A stretch of DNA of 64,000 bases from Neoroseomonas eburnea (GTDB taxonomy: Bacteria > Pseudomonadota > Alphaproteobacteria > Acetobacterales > Acetobacteraceae): positions 248,001-312,000 of the forward strand of contig NZ_JAAEDL010000001.1 of NCBI RefSeq assembly GCF_018129005.1, written 5' to 3'. This document shows, one piece after another, positions 1 through 9,813 of the stretch. A model generated the notes under the pieces. It was not told the origin of the DNA. It was given only the letters and a program-made list of their open reading frames with translations, and made no database searches. A program made the position numbers and the translations under genes. Position 1 is the stretch's first letter, and every line of letters begins with the position of its first letter.

Positions 1-18
1 CTTGGTGTCCCGCGATAG

Positions 19-42
19 GGCTATGCGGCCGGCCGCATAGCC
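19..42. terminator. perfect 24-base palindrome, possible terminator
   Basis: The two 12-base arms (GGCTATGCGGCC and its complement) abut without a spacer, so the folded RNA would need a few unpaired bases at the tip. It lies 18 bases past the stop codon of the minus-strand lipoprotein gene. There is no T-run, so a terminator or mRNA-end role is inferred only from position. Confidence 0.4.
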
Positions 43-59
43 GGCGCGGGGGGAGTGGT

Positions 60-941
60 TCAGCCTGGTCTGAGACGCTCCCGCAGCCGGGTGATGATCG
101 CCGGATCGTACGGCATCGCGGCCGGGATGCCTTCGCGTCGGGCAAACGCCGTCAGGGCGGCGCGTGTCTGGGGTCCATCGCGGCCGTTCACCGGGGCCGT
201 CCAGAGCCCTTGGGTGGCGAGGCCTGACTGGGCGAAGCGCGCAATCGGCCGATCCACCGGCGGGACAGGGCCGCGCGAAGTTTCACCTGCGAGGCGGCTT
301 TCGGCATGCCTGGCCGCCACGGCAGGAACGCGCCGCTGCAGCGCCTCGCGGTATCGCCTTGCCGCCGCAACGCCGCGTCTCTCGGAGATCCGCAACCGCG
401 CAAGCGCCTCGGCGTCATCCTGCGCCGTGCCCTCCCCGGCCACCTGCAGCAGCGCCATGGCGAAATGCGCTTCGGGATGGCCACGTTCGGCGGCTCGCTG
501 GAACCAGACCGCGGCCCAGGCAGGTTCTCTCGACGTGCCATCGCCGGCTTCGATCAGTTGTCCAAGCCGGAACTGCGCCTCGGCCGTACCCTGTTGCGCC
601 GATCGGTGCAGCCATGGGATCGCCGCCGCGGCATCGCGCCCGCCGTCGGGCCGGAACAGGTGGCTGCTGCCCACCATCAGCTGAGCATCGGGATCACCGA
701 GCGCGGCGGCGGCCTCGATCAGGATCGCGGCGCGCCCAGGATCAGGAACGCCACCACGGGACGGGTTGAGTGCCCGGATTCCGTCACGGTAGAGGCCGGC
801 GCCACGGGAACGCTCCTGCGGCGATGTCGGCGGCGGCGGTGCACTTGGCACCTCGGTCCCGCCACCCATCGAACCGCATCCGACCAGGAGCAGGCCAGCG
901 GCCATGCAGGCCGAAATGATCGACAGACGCGGTGCGGTCAT
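60..941 (-). CDS. Sel1-repeat lipoprotein with C-terminal peptidoglycan-binding-like domain
   Basis: The 293-residue product begins with a lipoprotein signal whose lipobox LLVGC places the acylated Cys at about residue 22. Residues about 70-195 form Sel1-like helical repeats with the usual A-x-x-G-x-x-x-A-Q spacing (for example GTAEAQFRLGQL and GHPEAHFAMALL). The last 65 residues (GLWTAPVNGRDGPQTRAAL) resemble a PG_binding_1 domain. Sel1 proteins usually act as protein-interaction scaffolds in the envelope; the exact role here is unknown. The frame stays open far upstream, but the ATG at 941 was chosen because it gives a clean signal peptide. The gene stands alone, separated from RNase J by repeats. 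Confidence 0.8.
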   Translation of the reverse strand: MTAPRLSIISACMAAGLLLVGCGSMGGGTEVPSAPPPPTSPQERSRGAGLYRDGIRALNPSRGGVPDPGRAAILIEAAAALGDPDAQLMVGSSHLFRPDGGRDAAAAIPWLHRSAQQGTAEAQFRLGQLIEAGDGTSREPAWAAVWFQRAAERGHPEAHFAMALLQVAGEGTAQDDAEALARLRISERRGVAAARRYREALQRRVPAVAARHAESRLAGETSRGPVPPVDRPIARFAQSGLATQGLWTAPVNGRDGPQTRAALTAFARREGIPAAMPYDPAIITRLRERLRPG

Positions 942-1104
942 GGCGCGATCCCTGGTCTGATCAAGGATCATGTTGCAGTACGATCCGGAACAGCAACCAG
1001 CGGCTCGCTGCTTGCCCGGATCCGCCGGTCGCGTTCGCCAACTGCCGGAAGGCGCAGATGAAGGACGCCGCCGCCCCCCGAACTCCCCATCAAGGGAGAC
1101 GGCC

Positions 1105-1260
1105 CTCAGAGACCGTTTGGAAGGTCCGGCAGCGGCCCGCCCCCCCATCCGGCCACCCATTCCAGGATACTGGCGTGGGTGGCCGGGTGGGGGGGCTGGT
1201 GCTGGACATGGAAAAGCGCCGCACGGCGCGGTTCCAAACTGATGCGGTGGACTCTCAGCA
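1105..1260. repeat. dispersed repeat C, copy 1
   Basis: The copy begins with CTCAGAGACCGTTTGGAA and ends with an imperfect inverse (TTCCAAAC, later CTCTCAG). The same ends flank 62081-62154. Inside sit a 21-bp hairpin (1139-1196) and a GCGCCGCACGGCGCGG segment that matches GCGCCTCGCGGCGCG in the other copy. It is a non-coding palindromic element. Confidence 0.6.
1139..1196. repeat. long hairpin, 21-bp stem
   Basis: The arms at 1139-1159 and 1176-1196 are complementary except for one position that becomes a G-U pair in one strand's RNA; the loop is 16 bases. There is no T-run after either arm. It could act as a strong RNA structure between RNase J and the lipoprotein gene. Confidence 0.65.
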
Positions 1261-1280
1261 CTCATCATGACCCGGGTATC

Positions 1281-1345
1281 GGGTTCCAGCGGCCTTTCGG
1301 CCTTTGGCTGGGAGCGCCCGAGAGGGGCGGCGTCCCTCCCGGAAC
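1281..1345 (+). repeat. dispersed repeat A, copy 1 (diverged)
   Basis: Contains the core GGCCTTTCGGCCTTTGGC preceded by GGGTTCC and followed by a G-rich and AGGGGC segment. The same order is found at 30868-30926 and, inverted, at 30704-30760 and 60471-60529. This copy is the most diverged of the four. Confidence 0.5.
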
Positions 1346-1423
1346 CGTCTGCAAGCCATCCGCGCAGACCTGCCGGAACCGCAGCTGTACGCATTGGCCG
1401 GCGGCGACGGCTCCGGTCTGCCG

Positions 1424-1447
1424 ATGCCGCAAGGATCTCCGCGGCAT
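1424..1447 (-). terminator. hairpin at the end of the nuo-RNase J operon
   Basis: ATGCCGC at 1424-1430 pairs with GCGGCAT at 1441-1447 around a 10-base loop, overlapping the first base of the RNase J stop codon. No T-tract follows, so it may protect or end the transcript rather than act as a classical terminator. Confidence 0.3.
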
Positions 1448-3093
1448 CAGACCCGCAGCAGATGGATCTCGACCGTCGGCCGCTTGCGCAGCCGGCGGCC
1501 GAGCGCCTTGCGCAGCGCGCTGCGCGCCGTCTCCCGCAACTGGTCATCCTCCCGCCGCAGCGCCACGGGCAGTTCCGAGACGACGCGGCGAAGCTCGGCG
1601 GCGATCAGCGCGGGCTCCGGGTCGCCGGTCTCGAACAGGCCGGGGGCGGAGACCTGCGGTTCCCCGAGCACCCGCCCCTGCCCATCCACCGCCAGCGAGG
1701 CCATCACCACGCCGTTGAACATCATCCGCCGGCGCGCAGCGATGATCGAGCCATCGAAGGGCAGCAGCCGGTCGCCATCCACCGCGAGCCGCCCGGCGGG
1801 CACGCCTTCCACCACCTCCGGACGGTTGCCGGAAAGCCGCAGCACGTCGCCATCCTCGACCAGGAAGGGGATGGCGCCGCATTCGGTGGCGAGCGCGGCG
1901 TGTTCCTGCATGTGGCGCCACTCGCCATGCACCGGCACGGAATAGCGCGGCTTCACCAGGGCATAGAGGCGCTTCAGCTCATCCCGCGCCGGGTGGCCGG
2001 AGACATGGACCATGTGGTCCTCATCCGTCATCACGCGGCAGCCGCGGCGCACCAGCCCGTCCTGGATGCGCTGGATCGCGCGCTCATTCCCGGGGATGCG
2101 GCGGGAGGAGAAGATGACCGTGTCCCCCTCCCCGAGCGCGATGTTGGGGTGGGTGTCCTCGGCGATCTTGGCCATGGCGGAGCGTGGTTCGCCCTGGCTG
2201 CCGGTGCAGATCAACAGGAGTTCGTCATCGGGCAGGTAGCCGGCCTCGTCCTCCGGCACGAAGGGCGGGATGGACTTCAGGTAGCCGCATTCCCGCGCCG
2301 CCGCCTCGATGTTGCGCAGCGACCGCCCGAACAACGCGACCTGCCGCCCCGCCGCGCGGCCGGCGAGCGCGATCGATTCCATCCGCGCCACGTTGGAGGC
2401 GAAGCCGGTGACGGCGACGCGCCCCTTCATCCCGCGGATCAGCGCGGCAAGGTTGCGCCGGACCTCGGCCTCGCTGCCCGAATGGCCTTCCACCATGGCG
2501 TTGGTGGAATCGCAGACCATGGCGAGCACGCCCTCCTCGCCCAGCGCGGCGAAGGCGGCTTCGTCCGTGCGGGGACCGACCAGCGGGTCGGGGTCAAGCT
2601 TCCAGTCGCCGGTGTGCAGCACCGTGCCGTGCCGGGTGCGCAGCACCAGCGCCTGGGATTCCGGCACCGAATGCGCGACCGGCAGGTACTGCAGGTCGAA
2701 GGGCCCAAGGGCGAAGCGTGCCCGCGGCTGCGTCACCACCAGCGGGACCTCCTGGATCATCCCGGCTTCGGTGAGCTTGCGCGTCAGCACGGCCGCGGCG
2801 AAGGGCGTCGCGTAGACCGGGCAGCGGAACTGCCGCCAGAGATGCACGACGGCGCCGAGATGGTCCTCATGCGCATGAGTGATCACCAGGCCCACCAGGC
2901 GGTCGCGGCGTTCCGCGAGCCAGACCGGGTCGGGAACCATGACGTCCACCTCCGGGTTGTCGCGCCCGGCGAAGCCGATGCCGCAATCGACCGCGAGCAG
3001 CGCGCCGTCACAGCGATAGACGTTGAGGTTCATGCCGATCTCGCCGGTCCCGCCCAGCGGGAGGAAGGCGAGGTCGCCGGAAACGGCGTTCAT
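1447..3093 (-). CDS. rnj: ribonuclease J
   Basis: This 548-residue metallo-beta-lactamase-fold ribonuclease processes and degrades RNA by endonucleolytic and 5'-3' exonucleolytic cleavage. The two-metal site motif HAHEDH is at residues 73-78, preceded by the family start LPLGGTGEIGMN. The beta-CASP part (VTGFASNVARMESI, FSSRRIPGNE) and the late motif VPVHGEWRHM follow, and the length is normal for RNase J. The ATG at 3093 lies 5 bases after the coaX stop and fits the conserved N terminus. It is the last gene of the complex I/birA/coaX cluster, an arrangement common in Alphaproteobacteria. Confidence 0.95.
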   Translation of the reverse strand: MNAVSGDLAFLPLGGTGEIGMNLNVYRCDGALLAVDCGIGFAGRDNPEVDVMVPDPVWLAERRDRLVGLVITHAHEDHLGAVVHLWRQFRCPVYATPFAAAVLTRKLTEAGMIQEVPLVVTQPRARFALGPFDLQYLPVAHSVPESQALVLRTRHGTVLHTGDWKLDPDPLVGPRTDEAAFAALGEEGVLAMVCDSTNAMVEGHSGSEAEVRRNLAALIRGMKGRVAVTGFASNVARMESIALAGRAAGRQVALFGRSLRNIEAAARECGYLKSIPPFVPEDEAGYLPDDELLLICTGSQGEPRSAMAKIAEDTHPNIALGEGDTVIFSSRRIPGNERAIQRIQDGLVRRGCRVMTDEDHMVHVSGHPARDELKRLYALVKPRYSVPVHGEWRHMQEHAALATECGAIPFLVEDGDVLRLSGNRPEVVEGVPAGRLAVDGDRLLPFDGSIIAARRRMMFNGVVMASLAVDGQGRVLGEPQVSAPGLFETGDPEPALIAAELRRVVSELPVALRREDDQLRETARSALRKALGRRLRKRPTVEIHLLRV

Positions 3094-3098
3094 CTGGT

Positions 3099-3917
3099 TC
3101 AGTCGGAATCCGATCGGAGGGGGTCGCGCAATGCGCTGTGGTGGAAGACGGGGGGCGGGTTGCGGTCCGCGAGCAGCCGCAGGCCTTCCAATGTGATGTC
3201 GGGGTCTGTCTTTTCTATGACAAGGGTGCCCTCGGCAAAGAGCGGCGCCAGGCCGCCGGTGCCGATCACCTTCAGCGGCCCGCCATATTCGGCCTTGATG
3301 CGGGCGACGATGCCCTCGATCAGGCCGACATAGCCCCAATAGATGCCCGACTGCATGGCCGGCACGGTCGAGCGGCCGATGACGGCCTGCGGCCGGCCGA
3401 TGCCGATGCGCGGCAGACGGGCGGCGGCACGGTGCAGCGCCTCGATCGAGAGGTTGATGCCCGGGGCGATGACGCCGCCCAGATAGGCGCCGTCGGAATC
3501 CACCACGTCGAAGGTTGTGGCGGTGCCGAAGTCGATCACCACCAGCGGGCCGCCGTAATGCGTGTGGCTCGCAAGCGCATTGAGCAGGCGGTCGGCGCCG
3601 ACCTCGTTCGGCTGGTCGACGCGGATGTCGAAGCCCCAGTTGAGCGGCGCGCGGGCGATCAGCGGCTCGGTGTCGAACCAGTCGCGGCAGAGCCGGCGCA
3701 GGTTGTACAGCGCCGCCGGCACCACGGTGCCGATCACGCAGCGCAGGATCTGGTTCGGGTTGAGCCCGACATGCTGCAGCAGCGCGAGCAGCCAGACGGC
3801 GTATTCGTCCGAGGTGCGGTCGGCACGCGTCGCGATGCGCCAGCGGCCACGCCATTCCTTCCCGTCATGGACGGCGAAGACGACATTGGTGTTGCCGGCG
3901 TCGATGGCGAGCAGCAT
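3099..3917 (-). CDS. coaX: type III pantothenate kinase
   Basis: CoaX phosphorylates pantothenate in the first step of coenzyme A synthesis and, unlike CoaA, belongs to the acetate/sugar-kinase/Hsp70 fold. The 272-residue product starts with the phosphate motif DAGNTN at residues 6-11. It has [18 protein letters not shown] near residue 125 and GGVIAPGI near residue 147, all family signatures. It starts 3 bases after the birA stop and ends 5 bases before RNase J, so translation is probably linked. Its operon partner BirA uses biotin and feeds acetyl-CoA carboxylase. Confidence 0.95.
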   Translation of the reverse strand: MLLAIDAGNTNVVFAVHDGKEWRGRWRIATRADRTSDEYAVWLLALLQHVGLNPNQILRCVIGTVVPAALYNLRRLCRDWFDTEPLIARAPLNWGFDIRVDQPNEVGADRLLNALASHTHYGGPLVVIDFGTATTFDVVDSDGAYLGGVIAPGINLSIEALHRAAARLPRIGIGRPQAVIGRSTVPAMQSGIYWGYVGLIEGIVARIKAEYGGPLKVIGTGGLAPLFAEGTLVIEKTDPDITLEGLRLLADRNPPPVFHHSALRDPLRSDSD

Positions 3918-3920
3918 GGG

Positions 3921-4652
3921 TCAGGCGACCTCTCCGGAAACGATGGCGCGCAGGCGGCCATCGCTGGTGAGCAGCAGGCCGCCATCCTCGGCGAGCCCTG
4001 CGAAACGGCCGGTGATCACGTCGGCGCCACGGCGGACGACAAGTTCGGCATCCGGCGCCGGTCCGCGGGCGAGCCAGGCAGCACGGATCGCCGCGAAGCC
4101 TTCGGCCTGTTGCCGGTCGCGCCAATGGTCGAGGGCGGCGAGCAGGTCGCCGGCGAAGGCCTCGGGCGCCGGCACCGGACCGCCCAGATCGGCCAGGCAG
4201 GCCGTGGCGCGGCCCGGGACCTGTGGCGCATGCGCGAGATTCACGCCGATGCCGAGGGAGAGCCAGGCGATGCCGCCACGCTGGTCGGCCGTCGCCTCGG
4301 CGAGAATGCCGGCCATCTTGGCGCCGTTCAGCAGCAGGTCGTTCGGCCACTTCAGCCGGAGCGAAGCGGGGTCCGGCAGCAGCGGCGCGACGGCATCGGC
4401 CAGCGCCACGGCCGCGAGCAGCGCCCATTGCGGCGCGTCCCGCAGGGAGCCCGATGGGCGCAGCAGGATCGAGAGGTGCAGATTGCCGACGCGGCTGTCC
4501 CAGGCCCTGCCCTGGGTACCGCGACCAGCGGTCTGGCGCCGCGCGAGCACGGCCGCCCCGTCCGGCTCCCCGGCCTCGGCGAGCTGCGCAACCAGGTCCG
4601 AGGTGCTCGATAGCTCCTCGTGGACGCGCAGCCGGAAGCGAGGCGGAATCAC
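3921..4652 (-). CDS. birA: biotin--[acetyl-CoA-carboxylase] ligase
   Basis: The 243-residue enzyme activates biotin with ATP and attaches it to the biotin carboxyl carrier protein. The catalytic segment GRGTQGRAWDS (residues about 44-54), the LRLKWPNDLLLNGAKMAGIL block (about residue 95) and GIGVNLAH are typical. There is no N-terminal helix-turn-helix, so it is a monofunctional (class I) ligase that should not repress transcription. The start is GTG at 4652, overlapping the nuoN stop in a GTGA arrangement, which implies translational coupling. Confidence 0.93.
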   Translation of the reverse strand: MIPPRFRLRVHEELSSTSDLVAQLAEAGEPDGAAVLARRQTAGRGTQGRAWDSRVGNLHLSILLRPSGSLRDAPQWALLAAVALADAVAPLLPDPASLRLKWPNDLLLNGAKMAGILAEATADQRGGIAWLSLGIGVNLAHAPQVPGRATACLADLGGPVPAPEAFAGDLLAALDHWRDRQQAEGFAAIRAAWLARGPAPDAELVVRRGADVITGRFAGLAEDGGLLLTSDGRLRAIVSGEVA

Positions 4653-6070
4653 CCCAGCAGGGCGGCGACGGCCGCCTGCGCGGCGGCGACCAGCGGCGCC
4701 GGGTAGAGGAAGAACAGCGTGGTGAAGAGCCCCGAGGCCGCCATCACGAAGGATGTGCTCGCCGGGCGCGCATCGAGCGCCCCGGCGGGCTCGTCGAAGA
4801 ACATCACCTTCACGATGCGCAGGTAATAGAAGGCCGAGACGACCGAGGACAGCACCCCGACGATGGCGAGCGTCCACAGCCCTGCATCGACCGCCGCCTT
4901 GAAGACGAACATCTTGCCGAAGAAGCCCGCCAGCGGCGGGATGCCTGCCATCGAGAACATGAAGACCGCCATCCAGACCGCCATCGACAGGTCGGTCCTG
5001 GCCAGGCCGGCGAGGTCGGAGACCTTCTCGACCGCCCTGCCCTGCCGGCGCATTGCCACCAGCACCGCGAAGGCGCCAAGGTTCATCAGCAGGTAGATCG
5101 CCATGTAAATGAGCAGGCCGCGCATGCCGGCCTCCGACGCGCTGGCGAGGCCCACGAGCGCGTAGCCGACATGGCCGATCGAGGAATAGGCCATCAGTCG
5201 CTTGATGTTCTGCTGCCCGATGGCGGCGAAGGCACCCAGCACCATCGAGAGCAGCGAGGCCAGCACGATCACCTGCTGCCACTGGCCGGCGAGATCCCCG
5301 AAGGGGCCGCCCAGCACGCGGGCGAACAGGGCAATGGCGGCAACCTTCGGCGCGGCGGCGAAGAAGGCGGTGACCGGGGTCGGCGCACCCTCATAGACAT
5401 CGGGCGTCCACATGTGGAACGGCACGGCCGAAACCTTGAAGGCGAGGCCGACGATCACGAAGACCAGGCCGACCACGACGCCGGCGGAGGCCCTGGCCGG
5501 ATCCGACAGGGCATCGGCGATGCGATCGAAGGACGTCGTGCCGGCGAAGCCGTAGACCAGCGAGGAGCCATAGAGCAGCAACCCCGATGCCAGCGCACCG
5601 AGCACGAAGTACTTGAGGCCGGCTTCCGCCGAACGCTCGTCATCGCGATTGAAGGCGGCGACGACATAGAGGCTGAGCGAGAGCAGCTCGAGCCCGATGT
5701 AGAGCGTCATCAGGTCGTTGGCCGAGACCATGACCATCATGCCGAGCGTGGCGAAGAGCAGCAGCACCGGATACTCGAACCGGTCCAGCCCCTCCTTTTC
5801 GTTGTAGTCGAGCGAGAGCACGACGCCTGCCGCCGCGCCCAGCAGCACCAGCACCTTGGCGAAGCGGGAGAAGGCGTCGGAGACGAACTGCCCGCCGAAG
5901 GCGGTGCCTTCCGGGGCGCCGAGCACCAGCACCGCGGTCACCAGGAAGGCGCCCACCGTCGCCATGGCGCTGGCGAAGAAGGCGTTGCGCTTCGGCACGA
6001 CGCCGACCCCGAGGATGGCGAGGCCCGAAAGCGCCAGGACGAGTTCCGGCAGGGCGAGGGTCCAGTTCAT
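4649..6070 (-). CDS. nuoN: NADH-quinone oxidoreductase subunit N
   Basis: This 473-residue, multi-helix inner-membrane protein is one of three antiporter-like proton-pumping subunits of complex I. It has about 14 predicted hydrophobic segments. The conserved stretch HMWTPDVYEGAPTPVTAFF (about residues 220-238) and the Lys-bearing QQNIKRLMAYSSIGHVGY (about residues 287-304) mark the proton channel. It starts 4 bases after the nuoM stop and overlaps birA by four bases. Confidence 0.96.
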   Translation of the reverse strand: MNWTLALPELVLALSGLAILGVGVVPKRNAFFASAMATVGAFLVTAVLVLGAPEGTAFGGQFVSDAFSRFAKVLVLLGAAAGVVLSLDYNEKEGLDRFEYPVLLLFATLGMMVMVSANDLMTLYIGLELLSLSLYVVAAFNRDDERSAEAGLKYFVLGALASGLLLYGSSLVYGFAGTTSFDRIADALSDPARASAGVVVGLVFVIVGLAFKVSAVPFHMWTPDVYEGAPTPVTAFFAAAPKVAAIALFARVLGGPFGDLAGQWQQVIVLASLLSMVLGAFAAIGQQNIKRLMAYSSIGHVGYALVGLASASEAGMRGLLIYMAIYLLMNLGAFAVLVAMRRQGRAVEKVSDLAGLARTDLSMAVWMAVFMFSMAGIPPLAGFFGKMFVFKAAVDAGLWTLAIVGVLSSVVSAFYYLRIVKVMFFDEPAGALDARPASTSFVMAASGLFTTLFFLYPAPLVAAAQAAVAALLG

Positions 6071-6074
6071 CGGG

Positions 6075-7586
6075 TCACATCCCCGCCAGGCGGGCCGCGC
6101 CGAGCGCGGCTTCGTGCCGTGCCACGAGCGCAGTCACCGAGGCTTCGAAGAAGGAAAGGAAGGATTGCGGCGACACGCCCATCCACACCGCCAGGATAAC
6201 CAGCGGCGCGAAGACCGCGTGCTCCCGCGGCGACATGTCGAGCAGCCCGAGGAGGTCGTCCTTCGTGACGCGCCCGAAGGCGACGCGCTTGTAGAGGTAG
6301 AGCATGTAGGCCGCACCCAGGATCATGCCGAGTGCCGCCCCGAACGCGACCCAGGGGTTCACCTTCCAGGCCGAGACGATCACCAGCAGTTCGCCCGGGA
6401 AGCCGGCGAGGCCCGGCAGCGCGACCGAGGCCATGGTGAAGAGCATGAAGATCACGCCGTAGGCCGGCATGATCTTCGCGACCCCGCCATAGCGCGCGAT
6501 CTCGCGGCTGTGCACGCGGTCGTAGAGCACGCCGACGCAGAGGAAGAGCGCGCCCGAGACCACGCCGTGGGAGAGCATCTGGAACAGTGCCCCCGACAGC
6601 CCCTGCACGTTGAAGGTGAAGATGCCGAGGGTGACGATGCCCATGTGGGCCACCGAGGAATAGGCGATCAGCTTCTTCATGTCCTCCTGCGCCAGCGCCA
6701 CCAGGGAGGTGTAGACGACGGCGACGATGGACAGGACGTAGATGAAGGGCGCGAAATCGGCCGAGGCCTGCGGCAGCATCGGCAGACTGAAGCGCAGGAA
6801 GCCATAGGCACCCATCTTCAGCAGCACGCCCGCCAGGATGACCGAGCCCGCCGTCGGCGCTTCCACGTGCGCGTCCGGCAGCCAGGTGTGGAAGGGCCAC
6901 ATCGGCACCTTCACCGCGAAGGACGCGAAGAAGGCGAGGAAGATCCAGGTCTGCAGCGCCGGCGGGATGGCATGCTGGAACAGCGCGGGGATGTCGGTCG
7001 TGCCGGCGCGGTACCACAGCAGCAGGATCGCCAGCAGCATCAGCACCGAGCCGAGCAGCGTGTAGAGGAAGAACTTGAAGGAGGCATAGACCCGCCGCTT
7101 GCCGCCCCAGACCCCGATGATCAGGAACATCGGGATCAGCACGCCTTCGAAGAAGACGTAGAAGACGATGAAGTCGAGGGCTGCGAACATGCCGACCATC
7201 ATCGTCTCGAGGACGAGGAAGGCGACCATGTACTCGCGCACGCGAACCTGCACCGACTCCCAGGACGCGAGGATGCAGATCGGCGTCAGCAGGGTGGAGA
7301 GCAGGACGAACAGCACCGAGATGCCGTCCACCCCCATGTGGTAGGTGATGCCGAACTCCGACATCCAGTCGAGCCGCTCCACGAACTGGAAGCCGGCATC
7401 GGCCTTGTCGAACTGGAACCACAGGATCAGCGACAGCGCGAAGACGATCAGGCTGGTCCAGAGGGCGGTCCAGCGCGCGTTCTCGGCGACGACCTTGTCA
7501 TCCCCGCGCAGCGCCAGGATGAAGGCCGCCCCTGCCAATGGCAGGAAGGTGAGCAGGCTGAGCAGCGGAAAGCCGGCGGCGTTCAT
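6075..7586 (-). CDS. nuoM: NADH-quinone oxidoreductase subunit M
   Basis: The 503-residue antiporter-like membrane subunit of complex I carries the family motifs [18 protein letters not shown] (about residues 234-251) and [16 protein letters not shown] (about residues 308-323), which contain the helix-breaking and proton-path residues. The frame is open upstream, but the ATG at 7586 overlaps the nuoL stop in an ATGA arrangement and gives the normal N terminus with a first hydrophobic helix. Confidence 0.96.
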   Translation of the reverse strand: MNAAGFPLLSLLTFLPLAGAAFILALRGDDKVVAENARWTALWTSLIVFALSLILWFQFDKADAGFQFVERLDWMSEFGITYHMGVDGISVLFVLLSTLLTPICILASWESVQVRVREYMVAFLVLETMMVGMFAALDFIVFYVFFEGVLIPMFLIIGVWGGKRRVYASFKFFLYTLLGSVLMLLAILLLWYRAGTTDIPALFQHAIPPALQTWIFLAFFASFAVKVPMWPFHTWLPDAHVEAPTAGSVILAGVLLKMGAYGFLRFSLPMLPQASADFAPFIYVLSIVAVVYTSLVALAQEDMKKLIAYSSVAHMGIVTLGIFTFNVQGLSGALFQMLSHGVVSGALFLCVGVLYDRVHSREIARYGGVAKIMPAYGVIFMLFTMASVALPGLAGFPGELLVIVSAWKVNPWVAFGAALGMILGAAYMLYLYKRVAFGRVTKDDLLGLLDMSPREHAVFAPLVILAVWMGVSPQSFLSFFEASVTALVARHEAALGAARLAGM

Positions 7587-9499
7587 CGTGCGGCACCGAA
7601 GACGAGGATGGAGACGAAGACCGCGAGACCCGCGATCATGACGAAGGCGTAGTTGGCGACGCGCCCGGTCTGGATGCGCACCGCGCCCTGCGCCACGTCG
7701 GTGGCAAGCGAGGCCGCGCCGTTGGGCACGCCGTCGATGATGCGGGCATCCGCCGTCTGCCACAGCACGCGGGCGAGCGCGCGGGCGGGACGGACGAAGA
7801 TCGCGTCATACAGTTCGTCGAAGTACCACTTGTTCAGCAGGAAACGGTACACGCCACCGAAAGTCTCGGCGAGCTTTCCGGGCACGCTCGGCAGCAGCAT
7901 GTAGAGGATGTAGGCGAGCGCGATGCCCGCCAGCCCCACCACGGTCGGCGCGAGCGGCACCCAGGACGGGACCTCGTGCGCGTCGTGCATGATGTGGTTG
8001 TGCGGGGCGTTGACGATGGCGCCGTTCCAGAACTGCTCCCAGTGGTGGCCGACGAAGTTCTCGGCGAACAGCGCACCGATGCCGATGGCGCCGGCCGCCA
8101 GCACCAGCAGCGGGACCAGCATCACGGCCGGGCTCTCGTGCACGTGCTGCATCGTGTGGTGGTCGGCGCGCGGCTTGCCGTGGAAGGTCAGGATGATCAG
8201 GCGCCAGGAGTAGAAGGCGGTGAGGAAGGCGGCGATGATGCCGCAGGCGAAGGCGTACATGCCAACGCCGGAATGCGACGCGAAGGCGGCCTCCAGCACG
8301 AAGTCCTTCGAGAAGTAGCCGGCGAAGAAGGGTACGCCCGCGAGCGCCAGGGAGCCGACCCACATCACTGCGTAGGTGACCGGGATCTTCCGCCAGATGC
8401 CGCCCATCCTGCGGATGTCCTGCTCGTCCGACATCGCATGGATGACGGAACCCGCGCCCAGGAACAGCAGCGCCTTGAAGAAGGCGTGGGTGAAGAGGTG
8501 GAAGATCGCGCCCTGGTAGGCCCCCACCCCGGCGGCGAAGAACATGTAGCCGAGCTGCGAGCAGGTCGAATAGGCGATGATGCGCTTGATGTCGTTCTGC
8601 ACGCAGCCGATCGTCGCCGCGAAGAGCGCGGTGGAGGCACCGACCACGGTGACCAGCGCGAGCGCCATCGGCGCGTATTCGAACACCGGCGACATGCGCG
8701 CCACCAGGAAGACCCCCGCCGTCACCATGGTCGCCGCATGGATCAGCGCGGAGACCGGCGTCGGACCTTCCATCGCATCCGGCAGCCAGGTGTGCAGGCC
8801 AAGCTGCGCCGACTTGCCGCAGGCACCGAGGAACAGCAGCACGCAGATCACCTCGTAGGCCGGCAGGCCCGCGAAGGTCGCGTCCTTGTGCTGATCGATG
8901 CTGCCGAAGATGGTGGCGAACTCGACCGAACCGAAGGTCCAGAAGGTCAATGCCAGGCCGAGCATGAAGAAGAGGTCGCCGACGCGGTTGACGATGAAGG
9001 CCTTGATCGCCGCGGCGCAGGCGCTCTCCTTCTCGTACCAGTAGCCGATCAGCAGGTAGCTCGCGAGGCCGACGCCTTCCCAGCCGAAGAAGAGCTGCAC
9101 CAGGTTGTCCGCCGTCACCAGCATGAGCATCATGAAGGTGAAGAGCGAGAGATAGGCGAAGAAGCGCGGCGTTGTCGGATCGTGCGACATGTAGCCGACG
9201 CTGTAGATGTGGATCAGCGTCGATATCAGCGTCACCATGCCGACCATCACGGCCGACAGCGTGTCATAGCGCAGCGCCCAGGACACCTCGAACCCGCCCA
9301 CGTCGAGGAAGGTGAAGATATCCACGGTCTGCGGTGCGTGGCCGAGCGCAACCTGGTAGAAGGCGGCCAGGCCGCAGATCGCGGCGAGCACCATGCAGAT
9401 GACCGTGGTCATCTGCGCGGCCCTGTCGCCCATCCAGCGGCCGAAGAAGCCGGCGATCGCGGAACCCAGCAGCGGGAAGAAGACGGCGCCTGCGAACAT
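7583..9499 (-). CDS. nuoL: NADH-quinone oxidoreductase subunit L
   Basis: The 638-residue product is the largest antiporter-like subunit of complex I and sits at the distal end of the membrane arm. Motifs [20 protein letters not shown] (about residues 237-256) and [20 protein letters not shown] (about residues 308-327) are typical. The C-terminal part after about residue 500 holds the lateral helix and last membrane segment. The start lies 4 bases after the nuoK stop. Confidence 0.97.
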   Translation of the reverse strand: MFAGAVFFPLLGSAIAGFFGRWMGDRAAQMTTVICMVLAAICGLAAFYQVALGHAPQTVDIFTFLDVGGFEVSWALRYDTLSAVMVGMVTLISTLIHIYSVGYMSHDPTTPRFFAYLSLFTFMMLMLVTADNLVQLFFGWEGVGLASYLLIGYWYEKESACAAAIKAFIVNRVGDLFFMLGLALTFWTFGSVEFATIFGSIDQHKDATFAGLPAYEVICVLLFLGACGKSAQLGLHTWLPDAMEGPTPVSALIHAATMVTAGVFLVARMSPVFEYAPMALALVTVVGASTALFAATIGCVQNDIKRIIAYSTCSQLGYMFFAAGVGAYQGAIFHLFTHAFFKALLFLGAGSVIHAMSDEQDIRRMGGIWRKIPVTYAVMWVGSLALAGVPFFAGYFSKDFVLEAAFASHSGVGMYAFACGIIAAFLTAFYSWRLIILTFHGKPRADHHTMQHVHESPAVMLVPLLVLAAGAIGIGALFAENFVGHHWEQFWNGAIVNAPHNHIMHDAHEVPSWVPLAPTVVGLAGIALAYILYMLLPSVPGKLAETFGGVYRFLLNKWYFDELYDAIFVRPARALARVLWQTADARIIDGVPNGAASLATDVAQGAVRIQTGRVANYAFVMIAGLAVFVSILVFGAAR

Positions 9500-9503
9500 C
9501 GCT

Positions 9504-9812
9504 TCAACCCTTCAGGGTCGAGATATCCTCGACCTCGATCGTTCCGCGGTTGCGGAAGTAGATGACCACGATGGCGAGCCCGATCGCCGCCTCGGCGGCT
9601 GCCACCGTCAGGATGAACATCGCGAAGACCTGGCCCGTCAGGTCGCCGAGCGCGGCGGAGAAGGCCACCAGGTTCAGGTTCACGGCGAGCAGGATCAGTT
9701 CCACCGACATCAGGATGACGATGACGTTCTTCCTGTTCAGGAAGATGCCGAACACCCCGAGGACCAGCAGGATCGCCGAGACGGTCAGGAAATGCGCGAG
9801 AGAGACGGCCAT
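9504..9812 (-). CDS. nuoK: NADH-quinone oxidoreductase subunit K
   Basis: At 102 residues with three hydrophobic helices this matches NuoK (Mrp-antiporter subunit C relative), part of the membrane arm next to the quinone-coupled proton path. The conserved membrane glutamate lies in [17 protein letters not shown] (E about residue 38), with a second in [13 protein letters not shown] (about residue 74). It sits one base downstream of nuoJ. Confidence 0.95.
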   Translation of the reverse strand: MAVSLAHFLTVSAILLVLGVFGIFLNRKNVIVILMSVELILLAVNLNLVAFSAALGDLTGQVFAMFILTVAAAEAAIGLAIVVIYFRNRGTIEVEDISTLKG

Positions 9813-9813
9813 C

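Larger units (their letters stand above)
942..1446. other. intergenic region filled with repeats
   Basis: This 505-base gap between the Sel1 lipoprotein gene and RNase J shows no credible gene. It holds a copy of dispersed repeat C with a long internal hairpin, a copy of dispersed repeat A, and a short hairpin at the RNase J stop codon. The promoter of the lipoprotein gene must lie in its left part, but no clear -35/-10 pair was recognised. Confidence 0.6.

Noticed and set aside
941-1547. A longer version of the Sel1 lipoprotein reaching 1547
   Set aside because: The extra N-terminal 200 residues run through repeats and a hairpin and have no similarity; the ATG at 941 gives a proper lipoprotein signal.
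1267-3333. A 688-codon plus-strand frame opposite RNase J
   Set aside because: Antisense shadow; RNase J and coaX motifs on the other strand explain the region.
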